A stretch of DNA of 26,468 nt from Oxalobacter formigenes (GCA_019424645.1 JAHYZB010000073.1:1606-28073); one strand, 5' to 3'. Shown: positions 1-8,783, counted from the first letter of the stretch. Made by a program: numbers and translations. Notes: generated from the sequence alone by a model not told the origin.

Positions 1-27
1 GAAAGTAAAGCGCTGGAACTGGATTGA
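1..27 (+). CDS. C-terminal tail of an unidentified gene (partial)
   Basis: Frame 1 reads ESKALELD and then a TGA at 25-27. It is followed 15 bases later by a strong intrinsic terminator, which is what the end of a plus-strand gene looks like. Only eight residues are visible, so no function can be given. The open frame could also be chance. Confidence 0.3.
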   Translation, partial: ESKALELD

Positions 28-42
28 TCTTAAATCCGTTTG

Positions 43-73
43 AAAAGCCTGCTCATCAAGAGCAGGCTTTTTT
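43..73. terminator. Bidirectional intrinsic terminator
   Basis: A perfect 12-bp inverted repeat (43-54 with 60-71) has a 5-base loop, ATCAA. The stem is G/C-rich in the middle, flanked by an A-run on the left and a T-run on the right, so it can end transcripts from both directions. It would stop the gene leaving the left edge and also the minus-strand membrane protein gene whose TAA lies at 72-74, overlapping the last base-pairs of the structure. Confidence 0.85.
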
Positions 74-1487
74 ATGTCAGCAAACAATTCGTCCAGACCG
101 CGAAAAGCAGTGCGACAGGCAGGCAGTAAAGGAAGAGCGCGATCAGATTGGCAAGATTGATACGGGCAAAAATAATTTTAACGCCCAGCCGCACCGAAAA
201 CACTGACGCCGCAGCCAGAACTGTAAATTGAAGGACAGGCATCCAGCCAGCACGAAAGCCTTCCGCCTGCCAGAGTGAAAAACCGATCTGGCTGATCCCC
301 AGAAAAATACCGAAGCCAACGACAGGTATCAGGCAGAGAGCCAATTGTTTCCACCGTCCGCTATTGCCTGAAACAAGGGCAGCCAGACGAAGCAGGGCAT
401 AAGTCACCAGAGCGAGAGCAGAACCGCTGACAACGATGAAAATCAGGAGAAAAGGACTTGATGGGTTGGCAGACAGCCACCAGGGCATCCTGCTGGCGGA
501 TAAAAGGTCCAGTTGAGAAAGAAAATGAATGAAATGACGGTAAAGAGCGTTTCCATGCCATGTGAGTGCTGCCGTACAGATTCCTGTCACTCCCCAGAGG
601 AGTAAAAACAATTCGGAACCGGATATCCTGTTTTCGGAAGTTGTCACTATTTCAGAAGAGGGCGATCTGAATCCAAGTTCAACAGCATTTCTGTGACCGA
701 GACAGCGGCCACAGGCATGGCAATCTGACATGCCCTGCATTTGCCGGACATTGATCAGCGTGGGGCAATCAAGGCGCTCCGGTACTCCGGAATATTGTTC
801 CCATTTTTTTCGGTCGACTTTGTAATAAATGGGCGAAAGTCTGGCAAGCAAGCCGAAAATTCCGTTGCCCGGGCAAAGATACATGCACCAGATGCGTTTG
901 CCATTGCCATATAAAAATCCGGTGACCACAGCCAGAATCGTCGGAATGCCGAGCAGAATCAGAGTCGCAGGAAAATTCTCGTACACACCAATCAGTTGTC
1001 CATACAAAACAGCAGTGACCAGAACAGTGCATGGCCATCCTTTCCAGCGAATCCAGCGCGGGATTGAACGTTTTTGCCCGTGACGGCTGATGAATTCGGC
1101 CAGTGTCCCATCGGGACAGAAAAGGCCGCACCAGATTCGTCCAGTGAGCATCATGCCTAAAATGATCAGGGGCCAGCCTATCCCCCAGAACATCAAGCGG
1201 GAAAAATCGGAAACGCTGACATAAAGGCGTTGATCGGCAAAATTCAGCGACAATACAGGTATCAGCAGCAAGGAAAGATACAGAATGACAAACAGGCTCT
1301 GAATGAACGCAATGGTTTTCGAATGACGTTTTACGGCAATACCGAAACGGGCCAGCCAGCCTGAAGAAAAAGAGGCCGTATCCGGAAATAATTTGTCTTC
1401 AGATAAAACGGAAGATTCGACAGGTTTTATGCTGATCGTTTTGTTTCCGGCCGCTTTTTGGAAGAGGTCTTTTTCAATGTCTTTCAT
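72..1487 (-). CDS. NapH/YccM-like polytopic membrane 4Fe-4S protein
   Basis: This is a membrane iron-sulfur protein of the NapH/NosR-C/YccM-like group, probably passing electrons across or along the inner membrane; the partner is unknown. About 471 residues are predicted. Several hydrophobic helices surround two CxxxCP motifs, WCGLFCP near residue 120 and WCMYLCP near 201, the hallmark of this family. A further cysteine group follows (DCPT near 241, then CHACGRC near 257), the second with a histidine-rich GHRN tail in place of the usual fourth ligand. More membrane helices fill the C-terminal half. The frame opens with GTG-ATG. I prefer the ATG at 1487, although the GGAG upstream is close to either. 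It stands alone, divergent from the aldo/keto reductase. No redox partner gene lies nearby, so the role (nitrate, copper or other respiratory maturation) is open. Confidence 0.75.
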   Translation of the reverse strand: MKDIEKDLFQKAAGNKTISIKPVESSVLSEDKLFPDTASFSSGWLARFGIAVKRHSKTIAFIQSLFVILYLSLLLIPVLSLNFADQRLYVSVSDFSRLMFWGIGWPLIILGMMLTGRIWCGLFCPDGTLAEFISRHGQKRSIPRWIRWKGWPCTVLVTAVLYGQLIGVYENFPATLILLGIPTILAVVTGFLYGNGKRIWCMYLCPGNGIFGLLARLSPIYYKVDRKKWEQYSGVPERLDCPTLINVRQMQGMSDCHACGRCLGHRNAVELGFRSPSSEIVTTSENRISGSELFLLLWGVTGICTAALTWHGNALYRHFIHFLSQLDLLSASRMPWWLSANPSSPFLLIFIVVSGSALALVTYALLRLAALVSGNSGRWKQLALCLIPVVGFGIFLGISQIGFSLWQAEGFRAGWMPVLQFTVLAAASVFSVRLGVKIIFARINLANLIALFLYCLPVALLFAVWTNCLLT

Positions 1488-1509
1488 CACTCCGGTATTT
1501 TAAAGCTTC

Positions 1510-1539
1510 TTGTCCAGTGCTTGTATCCGGTGCAATAAT
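1510..1539 (+). promoter_or_regulatory. Possible sigma-70 promoter for the first aldo/keto reductase
   Basis: TTGTCC (1510-1515) and AATAAT (1534-1539, five of six consensus bases) are separated by 18 bases in the divergent intergenic region. It would give a leader of about 85 bases before the ATG at 1631. Read by eye only. Confidence 0.3.
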
Positions 1540-1630
1540 GCATGTCATATCTTCAGCCGGTGCTGGTATCGAAAATGAATCATGACCTTGCCAAACCCGG
1601 ATTTACAAATCGTTTTTTGGGAAATCAATT

Positions 1631-2464
1631 ATGCCTGAACATGTAGTCAGATTGCCGAATGGTATCACGATGCCGACATTGGGCCAGGGAACCTGGTTCA
1701 TGGGAGAATCGTCATCCGCCAAAAAAGATGAAATAGCCGCCTTGCAACACGGGATCGATCTGGGGATGACGCTGATCGATACTGCGGAAATGTACGCGTC
1801 TGGTGGAGCTGAAAAGGTAACCGGCGAAGCGATTGTCGGAAGACGGGATAAAATTTTTCTGGTCAGCAAAGTGTTACCGGGTAATGCCAGCCGAAAGGGA
1901 ACAGTCGCGGCGCTCGAACGCAGTCTTGCCAGACTGAAAACGGATTACCTTGACTTGTATCTGCTTCACTGGAGAGGTGGCTATCCTCTGTCAGAAACCT
2001 TTGAGGCGATGGAGCAACTGGTCGATGCCGGTAAAATTCGTGCGTATGGTGTGTCCAATTTCGATCTGGACGATATGGAAGAAGCGGCGCAATACGATAA
2101 CGGCAATATTTGTGTCAATCAGGTTTTGTACAACCTGGGATCCCGTGGTATCGAATGGGATTTGTTGCCATGGCAGAAAAAACGGAATATTCCGGTAATG
2201 GCCTATTCCCCGCTTTATCAAACCCGTCTTCTGAAAAGCTCTGGTCTGAAACGGGTTGCCGAAAAACTGTCGATCACGCCAGCCCAGCTTGCGCTGGCGT
2301 GGTTGCTCCATCAGGGAACCGTGCCTATTCCAAAATCGTCAAGCGTCAAGCGCGTTGAGGAAAACCGCAAGGCCTGGGATATCACTCTGGATCAGAGAGT
2401 TCTTGACGAACTGGACGCCATTTTTCCGCCACCGGCTCACAAGATGCCGCTCGACGTTTTGTAA
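1631..2464 (+). CDS. Aldo/keto reductase, YeaE/2,5-DKG reductase-like
   Basis: This is a cytosolic NADPH-dependent oxidoreductase of the aldo/keto reductase family; the substrate cannot be told from sequence. It has 277 residues, the usual length for a minimal TIM-barrel AKR. The catalytic tetrad is visible: Asp50 in LIDTAEMY, Tyr55, Lys80 in LVSK and His113 in LYLLHWRG. The signature GVSNF follows near residue 140, NQVLYNLGSRG near 160, and the cofactor-binding IPKSSSVKRVEENR near 235. The chain ends with an ordinary AKR C-terminus. Upstream is a weak Shine-Dalgarno, GGGAAA. The gene is convergent with the DUF1857 gene, with five bases between the stop codons. It resembles the short E. coli YeaE type more than the Tas/YajO type found later in this window. 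Confidence 0.88.
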   Translation: MPEHVVRLPNGITMPTLGQGTWFMGESSSAKKDEIAALQHGIDLGMTLIDTAEMYASGGAEKVTGEAIVGRRDKIFLVSKVLPGNASRKGTVAALERSLARLKTDYLDLYLLHWRGGYPLSETFEAMEQLVDAGKIRAYGVSNFDLDDMEEAAQYDNGNICVNQVLYNLGSRGIEWDLLPWQKKRNIPVMAYSPLYQTRLLKSSGLKRVAEKLSITPAQLALAWLLHQGTVPIPKSSSVKRVEENRKAWDITLDQRVLDELDAIFPPPAHKMPLDVL

Positions 2465-2469
2465 TCTTT

Positions 2470-2967
2470 TCACGATAGAAGCGTTTTATCGTCTGTCTCA
2501 GGGTCGTCAAGACGACCCTGAGACGCAAACTGTCGAATGAGCCGCATCGAATCGACATCCATTTCCTTATAGGCGGAACGGCGGAAATCGTTATACATCG
2601 CTTCAGGACCTTCTTCCGCGGCTGAATCTTCATAAATGAAGCGCAGGAAGAAACGGTCCGGAAAAGGTTCCTCGATCGCAATTTCCAGCCTCGACTCCAT
2701 GATTTCACCCTGTGCAGGAATGTGGAAATGGAGTTTTTCCATCGGTACGAAATCAACCCGGTCATTGACCGTGAATTTTCCAAAATCCAGCGTACGCGTC
2801 AGGCCATTGTCGGATTCTTCGACAATCGCAAAACCATCCATATGAGGAATGAACAGACTTGGGGCTTTGGCTCTCAATAGCAGGCCATTCCATAATTGCT
2901 TGCGGCTGAGCACGTCCGCACGCGGGTCTTCCAGATTGTTGACTTCGATAAGGTGTTCAAATCTCAT
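2470..2967 (-). CDS. DUF1857 family (SRPBCC/START-like) protein
   Basis: A 165-residue soluble protein with the look of the DUF1857/AtaL-like family, a small branch of the START/SRPBCC ligand-binding fold. Supporting features are the opening MRFEHLIEVN, the SRKQLWNGLLLRA segment near residue 21, a central DRVDFVPMEKLHFHIP beta region, and LEIAIEEPFPDRFFLRF before the C-terminal helix. No catalytic residues are known for the family, and the ligand is unknown. The last codons coincide with a 30-base near-perfect palindrome (2495-2524). It follows fmt on the same strand after a 72-base gap, so it could be read from the def-fmt transcript. Family assignment is from memory of its pattern, not from a search. 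Confidence 0.7.
   Translation of the reverse strand: MRFEHLIEVNNLEDPRADVLSRKQLWNGLLLRAKAPSLFIPHMDGFAIVEESDNGLTRTLDFGKFTVNDRVDFVPMEKLHFHIPAQGEIMESRLEIAIEEPFPDRFFLRFIYEDSAAEEGPEAMYNDFRRSAYKEMDVDSMRLIRQFASQGRLDDPETDDKTLLS
2495..2524. repeat. 30-base palindrome between convergent genes
   Basis: GTCTCAGGGTCGTC (2495-2508), a two-base AA spacer, then its exact complement (2511-2524). It lies inside the last codons of the DUF1857 gene and 30 bases past the stop of the convergent aldo/keto reductase. An RNA from either strand would form a very stable hairpin, but neither side has a U-tract, so it is not a classical terminator. It may block read-through between the convergent genes or shield 3' ends. 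Confidence 0.75.
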
Positions 2968-3039
2968 GAGCTTATTTTTCGATTAATAAATATTCGGGTG
3001 TACGGATAAGAGTGTATAAAAAAGAGCCATAACTCGATT

Positions 3040-3984
3040 TTATTTGAAGTCACCATTATCAAATGAAAAGCCTTTTATAAATTCCGAAACGGGCAGGCGT
3101 TTGGCACCGGGTTTCTGCAATTCAAGTATGTTCAGGGCTCCCTTGCCGCAGGCTACAACGATGCCGTTTTCACTTGCCGATAATACTTTACCGGCAGGTG
3201 CACCGGCATGGGAATCAACAAGTTCCGCTTTCCATAGCTTGACAGGGACATCGTTATAGAGAGCAGTACATCCCGGGAAAGGATTGAACGCACGGATTTT
3301 ATTGGCAATTGCAACCGCATCCAGCGTGAAATCAAGAGTGGCTTCTTCTTTCAGAATCTTGGAGGCATAATTTGCTCCGGTTTCATCCTGGGGCACAGGT
3401 GTAAGGGTGTCCAGCCGGGCAAGTGCCGATACGATCATTTTTCCCCCAAGCACAGCCAGCCGGTCGTGCAGTTGCGACGCATTCACGTTTTTGTCGATGG
3501 CAATGCTTTCCTTCAAAAGGACGGGGCCCGTATCGAGACCTTCTTCCATTTGCATGATGGATATGCCTGTTTCCGTGTCCCCGGCTTCGATGGCACGCTG
3601 AATCGGCGCTGCTCCACGCCATCTCGGCAGAAGCGACGCATGAATGTTCAGGCAGCCGTGTTTTGGAATATCGAGAAATTCTTTCGGGAGGATCAGCCCG
3701 TAAGCGACGACGATCATAACGTCAGGAGCAATTCTTCGGATTCTGTCATAAACCCGTTGTGCTTCTTCTCCATATTTACCCTTGATTTTAAGGGAAACCG
3801 GTTGATCAACGGGGATATCGTATTCCAGAGCGGTTTTTTTAACGGCAGAGGGTTGCAGTTTCATGCCCCGGCCGGCAGGCCGGTCAGGTTGAGTCAGCAC
3901 CAGTTCAATATCGTGACCGCTTTTTTTGATGGCTTCCAGCGCCATGCTGGCAAATTCAGGCGTACCGGCAAAAACGATTTTCAT
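3040..3984 (-). CDS. fmt: Methionyl-tRNA formyltransferase
   Basis: Fmt adds a formyl group from 10-formyltetrahydrofolate to Met-tRNAfMet, making the initiator for bacterial translation. The protein has 314 residues, matching the E. coli enzyme. The N-terminal formyltransferase domain opens with KIVFAGTPEFA and carries the catalytic triad Asn113, His115 (CLNIHASLLPRWRG) and Asp151 (EEGLDTG). The loop RPAGRGMK near residue 35 recognises the acceptor stem. A C-terminal OB-like domain follows from about residue 210 (IRAFNPFPGC). Its ATG overlaps the def stop codon as ATGA, so the two are translationally coupled. The pair supplies both the formylation and the later deformylation step. Confidence 0.97.
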   Translation of the reverse strand: MKIVFAGTPEFASMALEAIKKSGHDIELVLTQPDRPAGRGMKLQPSAVKKTALEYDIPVDQPVSLKIKGKYGEEAQRVYDRIRRIAPDVMIVVAYGLILPKEFLDIPKHGCLNIHASLLPRWRGAAPIQRAIEAGDTETGISIMQMEEGLDTGPVLLKESIAIDKNVNASQLHDRLAVLGGKMIVSALARLDTLTPVPQDETGANYASKILKEEATLDFTLDAVAIANKIRAFNPFPGCTALYNDVPVKLWKAELVDSHAGAPAGKVLSASENGIVVACGKGALNILELQKPGAKRLPVSEFIKGFSFDNGDFK

Positions 3985-4520
3985 TTTTTGCGTCCCGTTG
4001 AACCAGAGTTGCTTTTCTTCATTTCCCGCTCTTCCTTGAGCAGTTTTTTCTTGATACGGTTGCGCTTCATCGGAGAAAGATAATCGACGAAGATACTGCC
4101 TTTCAGATGGTCGATTTCATGCTGGACGCAAACGGCCAGCAAGCCTTCCGCCTCGATTTCAAATTCCTTGCCATCAGCATCCAGTGCCCGGACAGTGACT
4201 TTGGCGGGGCGTTCGATTTCATCGTATATACCGGGAAGAGACAGACAGCCTTCCTCGAATGTGGCCTTTTCCTCGCAAGCTTTCACGATCTGCGGATTGA
4301 TAAATACTTTCAGTTCGTTTTTCTGTTCTGAAACATCGATAACGACAAGCTGTTTGTGAACATTGATCTGGGGAGCGGCAAGGCCGACTCCGGGAGCCTC
4401 GTACATGGTTTGCGCCATATCGGCGATCAGCGATTTCAGGGAATCGTCGAAATCGGTGACCGGTTTGGAAGGCTTCAGCAAACGCGGGTCAGGGTAACGA
4501 AGAATAGGTAAACGTGCCAT
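3981..4520 (-). CDS. def: Peptide deformylase
   Basis: Def is the metallo-hydrolase that removes the N-formyl group from new proteins at the ribosome. All three family motifs are present: GVGLAAPQ near residue 44, EEGCLSLPG with metal ligand Cys92, and QHEIDHLKG with ligands His134 and His138 and catalytic Glu135. I chose the ATG at 4520, giving 179 residues starting MARLPILRYPDPRL, because this is where family members begin. An in-frame ATG at 4607 would add 29 unrelated residues. The C-terminus is a lysine- and arginine-rich helix and tail (KRNRIKKKLLKEEREMKK), as expected for ribosome-exit-tunnel docking. It overlaps fmt by four bases and is divergent from dprA. Confidence 0.96.
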   Translation of the reverse strand: MARLPILRYPDPRLLKPSKPVTDFDDSLKSLIADMAQTMYEAPGVGLAAPQINVHKQLVVIDVSEQKNELKVFINPQIVKACEEKATFEEGCLSLPGIYDEIERPAKVTVRALDADGKEFEIEAEGLLAVCVQHEIDHLKGSIFVDYLSPMKRNRIKKKLLKEEREMKKSNSGSTGRKK

Positions 4521-4724
4521 TTGTATCAGTTCAGGAACAACAGTCGAAGGCGATATCTTGCAAGCAACATCATTACTGTGCAGAATCGATAGTGAAACCG
4601 TATGCATTCATCCGGTCTTCAGCAATTTGCCGGCGCAAATCCTGTGCCCGGACAAATTGAAAGTTTAACATAGTGCCCCGGTTTATGCTTTACGGTACTT
4701 GTCCCCGATCGTTTTGAAAAACAG

Positions 4725-5900
4725 GTGTTTTTGTCAACCGTAGCAGATGGAAAGTCAACAGTGAAAATATCGGATAAGTATGATGAGGAAGAACTGGCTG
4801 CCTGGATCCGGCTTCAGATGACGCCAGGTATCGGAATACGGACAGCCCATAAAATGTTGTCGGCATATGGATTGCCGCAAAACATTTTTACGACTTCTTA
4901 CGAGGAAATTGGCCGTATCGTATCGCCGAAAATGGCGGACGTATTGTATGCGCCGGTCGAACCAGCCATTACGGAACAGCTCGAGAGAACAAAAGAGTGG
5001 CTTGAAGATTCATCAAATATGGTTCTCACCCTGTCGGACAACCGGTATCCCCGACAGTTGCTTGAAATTGCCGATCCGCCATTGATGCTTTACGTCAAGG
5101 GTAGGGTTGAATTGCTGACCTCACCATCAATAGCGATAGTCGGAAGCAGAAATGCCACGACTCAGGGACGCCTCGATGCAGAGGAATTCGCCCATTCATT
5201 AAGTGATACCGGTTTGACAATTGTGTCCGGTCTGGCACTGGGCATCGATACGGCCGCTCATGAGGGAGGCCTGAAAGGGCGTGCTTCGACAGTCGCGGTT
5301 ATTGGCACCGGAGCCGATATTGTCTATCCGGCGAGAAACCGTGATCTGGCTCACCGGATAGCGAATGAAGGTTGCATCATCAGCGAGTTCCCTCTTGGAA
5401 GCGGTCCTGTTGCCTCCAATTTCCCAAGACGCAACCGGGTGATAAGCGGTTTGTCCGGCGGGATTCTGGTCGTCGAGGCAGCAGCCCGTTCCGGTTCGCT
5501 TATTACGGCGAAAACGGCCATCGATCAGGGGCGTGATGTTTTCGCCATTCCCGGCTCCATTCATTCTCCTCTTTCAAGGGGATGTCACGAACTGATCCGT
5601 CAGGGTGCAAAGCTCGTTGAGTCATCTCAAGACATTCTCGAGGAATTGAAACATTTCAGCGATATAGTCGTCAATCAGACTTCGGAAGAAAGGATTGAAG
5701 AAGAGGATGCAGATGAATTTTCTGACGAACAGAAAGTCATTCTTGCCCAAATGGGGTATGATCCGGTCGATGCGGATATATTAAGCGAGCGATGTGACAT
5801 GGATGCTGCAAGCCTCTCTGTCGAATTACTTAATCTGGAATTATCCGGAAATGTGGAAAGTTTGCCCGGCGGATTTTATCGCCGTCTGGCGGTTTCCTGA
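4725..5900 (+). CDS. dprA: DNA-processing protein DprA (Smf)
   Basis: DprA binds incoming single-stranded DNA during natural transformation and loads RecA on it. Up to 391 residues are predicted. An N-terminal helix-hairpin-helix/SAM-like region (LQMTPGIGIRTAHKML) is followed by the Rossmann-like DprA core. That core includes IAIVGSRNATTQG, SGLALGIDTAAHEGGL, AVIGTGADIVYPARN, FPRRNRVISGLS and GILVVEAAARSGSLITAKTAIDQGRDVFAIPGS. A C-terminal winged-helix-like domain follows (EEQ...ILAQMGYDPVDADIL). The long frame opens at GTG 4725. A second GTG at 4761, with GGAAAG eight bases upstream, is an equally good start and gives 379 residues. It is divergent from def-fmt, the usual arrangement in betaproteobacteria. 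Confidence 0.95.
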   Translation: MFLSTVADGKSTVKISDKYDEEELAAWIRLQMTPGIGIRTAHKMLSAYGLPQNIFTTSYEEIGRIVSPKMADVLYAPVEPAITEQLERTKEWLEDSSNMVLTLSDNRYPRQLLEIADPPLMLYVKGRVELLTSPSIAIVGSRNATTQGRLDAEEFAHSLSDTGLTIVSGLALGIDTAAHEGGLKGRASTVAVIGTGADIVYPARNRDLAHRIANEGCIISEFPLGSGPVASNFPRRNRVISGLSGGILVVEAAARSGSLITAKTAIDQGRDVFAIPGSIHSPLSRGCHELIRQGAKLVESSQDILEELKHFSDIVVNQTSEERIEEEDADEFSDEQKVILAQMGYDPVDADILSERCDMDAASLSVELLNLELSGNVESLPGGFYRRLAVS

Positions 5901-6115
5901 ACGAAACGAAAATCTGTTTTTGGTGGAGCGGGCCGGTAAATTCGGGAAAATTGTTGGGAAAAATGGAAAATAAGGCTTTTCTTCTTGGACATTGAATCGT
6001 TTGCTTGCAGTTTGTATCGTTCTCCCATTATCATTTCCCGCTTTATATCACGTTGTTTTGCCACGTGAGCAGATTACTGTCGCTGAATCAGTCAGAGTTA
6101 TTTATACCGTTTTAT

Positions 6116-8758
6116 ATGACCAAAACACTCATCATCGCCGAAAAACCTTCTGTTGCAAATGATATTGCAAAGAGCCTTGGCGGGTTTACCAAACAGGGTG
6201 ATTACTTCGAGTCAGATCAATATGTATTGACCTCGGCTGTGGGACATTTGCTGGAGATCCGGGCGCCTGAAGAATACGAGGTCAAACGCGGCAAGTGGAG
6301 TTTTACGAATTTACCGGTCATTCCTCCCGATTTCGCTCTGGAACCGATAGCCAAAACGGAATCCAGACTGAAAATGTTGAACAAGCTGATCAAGCGAAAA
6401 GACATTTCCGAAATCATCAATGCCTGCGACGCGGGGCGTGAAGGGGAACTGATTTTCAGGCTGATCGCGCAATATACAAAAGCGAAACAACCGGTCAAAC
6501 GGCTCTGGCTTCAGTCGATGACGCCCAATGCTATCCGGGAAGGCTTCAAACATTTGCGTGATGATGAGGAAATGCAGCCCCTGGCGAAAGCGGCTCGCAG
6601 TCGTTCTGAGGCGGACTGGTTGATTGGTATCAATGGAACACGGGCCATGACGGCCTTCAATTCGAAAGAAGGCGGTTTCTTCCTGACGACGGTCGGACGC
6701 GTCCAGACACCGACATTGTCGATCGTTGTCCAGCGCGAAGAAAAGATCAAGAATTTCGTTTCCCGTGATTACTGGGAAGTTCATGCGGAATTCGTTTGCG
6801 CACAGGGAATTTACGAAGGTCGCTGGCAGGATACCGGTTTCAAAAAAGACGAAACCGATCCGGAAAAACGCGCAGAGCGTCTCTGGAGCCGTGCGGCGGC
6901 AGATTCGATTGTTACAGCATGTCTTGGCAAACAGGGTACGGTTACGGAAGAGTCAAAGCCGACGACCTCCATGTCTCCGGCATTGTTCGATCTGACCAGC
7001 CTGCAGCGTGAAGCCAATGCGAGGTTCGGCTTTTCGGCGAAAAATACGCTGGGCCTGGCACAGGCGCTTTACGAAAAACACAAGGTCTTGACTTACCCGA
7101 GAACGGATTCCCGTCATTTGCCGGAAGACTATCTCCAAACGAGTATGCAGACTCTGGAGAGCCTTTCTGAAAATGTCAATTACCAGACATTTGCGACACA
7201 GATTCTGAAAAACCGCTGGGTTCATCCGAACAAACGCATATTCGACAATAAGAAAATATCGGATCACTTCGCGATTATCCCGACAACCCAGTCACCGAAA
7301 AATCTTTCTGAACCTGAACAGAAGTTATATGATCTCGTCGCGAGACGTTTCATGGCCGTGTTTTTCCCCGCAGCCGAATTTCTGGTGACAACCCGTTTCA
7401 CGGAAGTGTCGGGTCACCGGTTCAAGAGCGAAGGTCGCGTTATGACCAATCCGGGCTGGCTGGCGATCTATGGCAGGGAAATGCCCGCTTCCGGCAAGGA
7501 AGGCGAAAATGACCGTATTCTGGTGCCGGTGTCTCCAGGCGAAAAAGTACTGGCCGACAAAGTACTTGTCGATGATTTGGTAACAAAACCACCTGCAAGA
7601 TATACCGAAGCGACGCTACTTTCCGCGATGGAAGGGGCCGGAAAACTGGTTGAAGACGAATTACGTGAAGCCATGCAGGGCAAAGGTCTTGGAACTCCGG
7701 CGACACGTGCTGCGATTATTGAAGGCCTCCTGACGGAAAAATATCTTTTGCGTGAAGGCCGCGAACTGATTCCGACGCCAAAGGCTTTTCAGCTGATGAC
7801 CCTGTTGAAAGGGCTTGATGTCAAGGAATTGACCTTGCCTGAACTGACCGGAGAATGGGAATTCAAATTGTCCCAGATGGAAAGGGGGCAGATCAGTCGC
7901 GAAGAATTCATGCGACAGATTGCCCAGATGGCACAGGTGATCGTCAAACGCGCGAAGGAATATGACGAAGATACCATTCCGGGTGATTATGCGACATTGC
8001 AGACCCCATGCCCTAAGTGTGGTGGTGAAATCAAGGAAAACTATCGTCGCTTTGCCTGTACACAATGTGAATTTTCCATGACGAAAACACCTGGCGGCCG
8101 CCAGTTTTCCATTGCCGAAGTCGAGGAATTGCTGCAAAAGGGAGAAATCGGGCCCTTGCAGGGATTCCGTTCGAAAATGGGAAGACCTTTCGCTGCCATC
8201 CTTAAAATTGTTCCTGACACTGAAAAAGACAATTTCAAACTGGAATTCGATTTCGGCCAGCCAAAAGAAGAAGATTCTGAAGCACCGGACTTTACCGGTA
8301 AAACACCAGTCGGAAAATGCCCGAAATGTCAGGGAAATGTATATGATTCCGGCTTGTCGTATGTCTGTGAACATACGGTTGCAAAACCGAAGAGCTGCGA
8401 CTTCAGAAGCGGACGAATCATCCTTCAGCAGGAAATCCTGCCTGAACAAATGACTAAACTCCTCTCTGAAGGCCAGACGGATCTTTTGACGAGTTTTGTA
8501 TCGCAGAGGACGCACCGGCCTTTCAAAGCCTATCTTGCCCTGGGTAAGGACGGGAAAATAGGATTCAAGTTCGAGGAAGCGACCGGAAAGGCAGCTGGCG
8601 CAAAAAGAAAGACGGCGACTGCCGCAAAGGCAAAAACCTCGACGACCAAAGCAGCATCCAAATCAACGACGAAGACAGCTGCCAAAACGCCCGCGAAAAA
8701 AGCGACAGTGAAAAAAACGACAACACGTAAAACGGCGACAAAGAAAAAAGAGGAATGA
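6116..8758 (+). CDS. topB: DNA topoisomerase III with basic C-terminal tail
   Basis: A type IA topoisomerase that cuts and rejoins one DNA strand, acting in decatenation and recombination. The start is the ATG at 6116 (MTKTLIIAEKPSVA), giving 880 residues. The open frame extends upstream to 6005 but lacks family similarity there. The TOPRIM domain shows IIAEKPS with Glu9 and CDAGREGE around residue 105. The active-site Tyr327 lies in LTYPRTDSRHL, and the core ends near residue 600 (TPKAFQLM). Two zinc-finger-like blocks follow, CPKCGG...CTQC near 625 and CPKCQG...C near 735. The last 55 residues are almost only Lys, Ala and Thr, resembling bacterial histone-H1-like tails. E. coli TopB is 653 residues, so the extra length is C-terminal. 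The smg (DUF494) gene that often lies between dprA and topB is absent. Confidence 0.95.
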   Translation: MTKTLIIAEKPSVANDIAKSLGGFTKQGDYFESDQYVLTSAVGHLLEIRAPEEYEVKRGKWSFTNLPVIPPDFALEPIAKTESRLKMLNKLIKRKDISEIINACDAGREGELIFRLIAQYTKAKQPVKRLWLQSMTPNAIREGFKHLRDDEEMQPLAKAARSRSEADWLIGINGTRAMTAFNSKEGGFFLTTVGRVQTPTLSIVVQREEKIKNFVSRDYWEVHAEFVCAQGIYEGRWQDTGFKKDETDPEKRAERLWSRAAADSIVTACLGKQGTVTEESKPTTSMSPALFDLTSLQREANARFGFSAKNTLGLAQALYEKHKVLTYPRTDSRHLPEDYLQTSMQTLESLSENVNYQTFATQILKNRWVHPNKRIFDNKKISDHFAIIPTTQSPKNLSEPEQKLYDLVARRFMAVFFPAAEFLVTTRFTEVSGHRFKSEGRVMTNPGWLAIYGREMPASGKEGENDRILVPVSPGEKVLADKVLVDDLVTKPPARYTEATLLSAMEGAGKLVEDELREAMQGKGLGTPATRAAIIEGLLTEKYLLREGRELIPTPKAFQLMTLLKGLDVKELTLPELTGEWEFKLSQMERGQISREEFMRQIAQMAQVIVKRAKEYDEDTIPGDYATLQTPCPKCGGEIKENYRRFACTQCEFSMTKTPGGRQFSIAEVEELLQKGEIGPLQGFRSKMGRPFAAILKIVPDTEKDNFKLEFDFGQPKEEDSEAPDFTGKTPVGKCPKCQGNVYDSGLSYVCEHTVAKPKSCDFRSGRIILQQEILPEQMTKLLSEGQTDLLTSFVSQRTHRPFKAYLALGKDGKIGFKFEEATGKAAGAKRKTATAAKAKTSTTKAASKSTTKTAAKTPAKKATVKKTTTRKTATKKKEE

Positions 8759-8783
8759 TTTTGTGTCGCTTCGGCAAGGCAAC

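Noticed and set aside
2968..3039. A terminator between fmt and the DUF1857 gene
   Set aside because: On the minus strand GAG-ttatgg-CTC is followed by a T-run, but a three-base-pair stem is too weak to call.
5901..6115. A possible smg (DUF494) gene or remnant between dprA and topB
   Set aside because: No frame in this 215-base gap resembles Smg. The open frame extending topB upstream to 6005 lacks family similarity and begins before the conserved MTKTLIIAEKPS start.
7661..8515. A 284-codon open frame on the minus strand
   Set aside because: It lies wholly inside topB in a shadow frame, and its translation has no recognisable domain.
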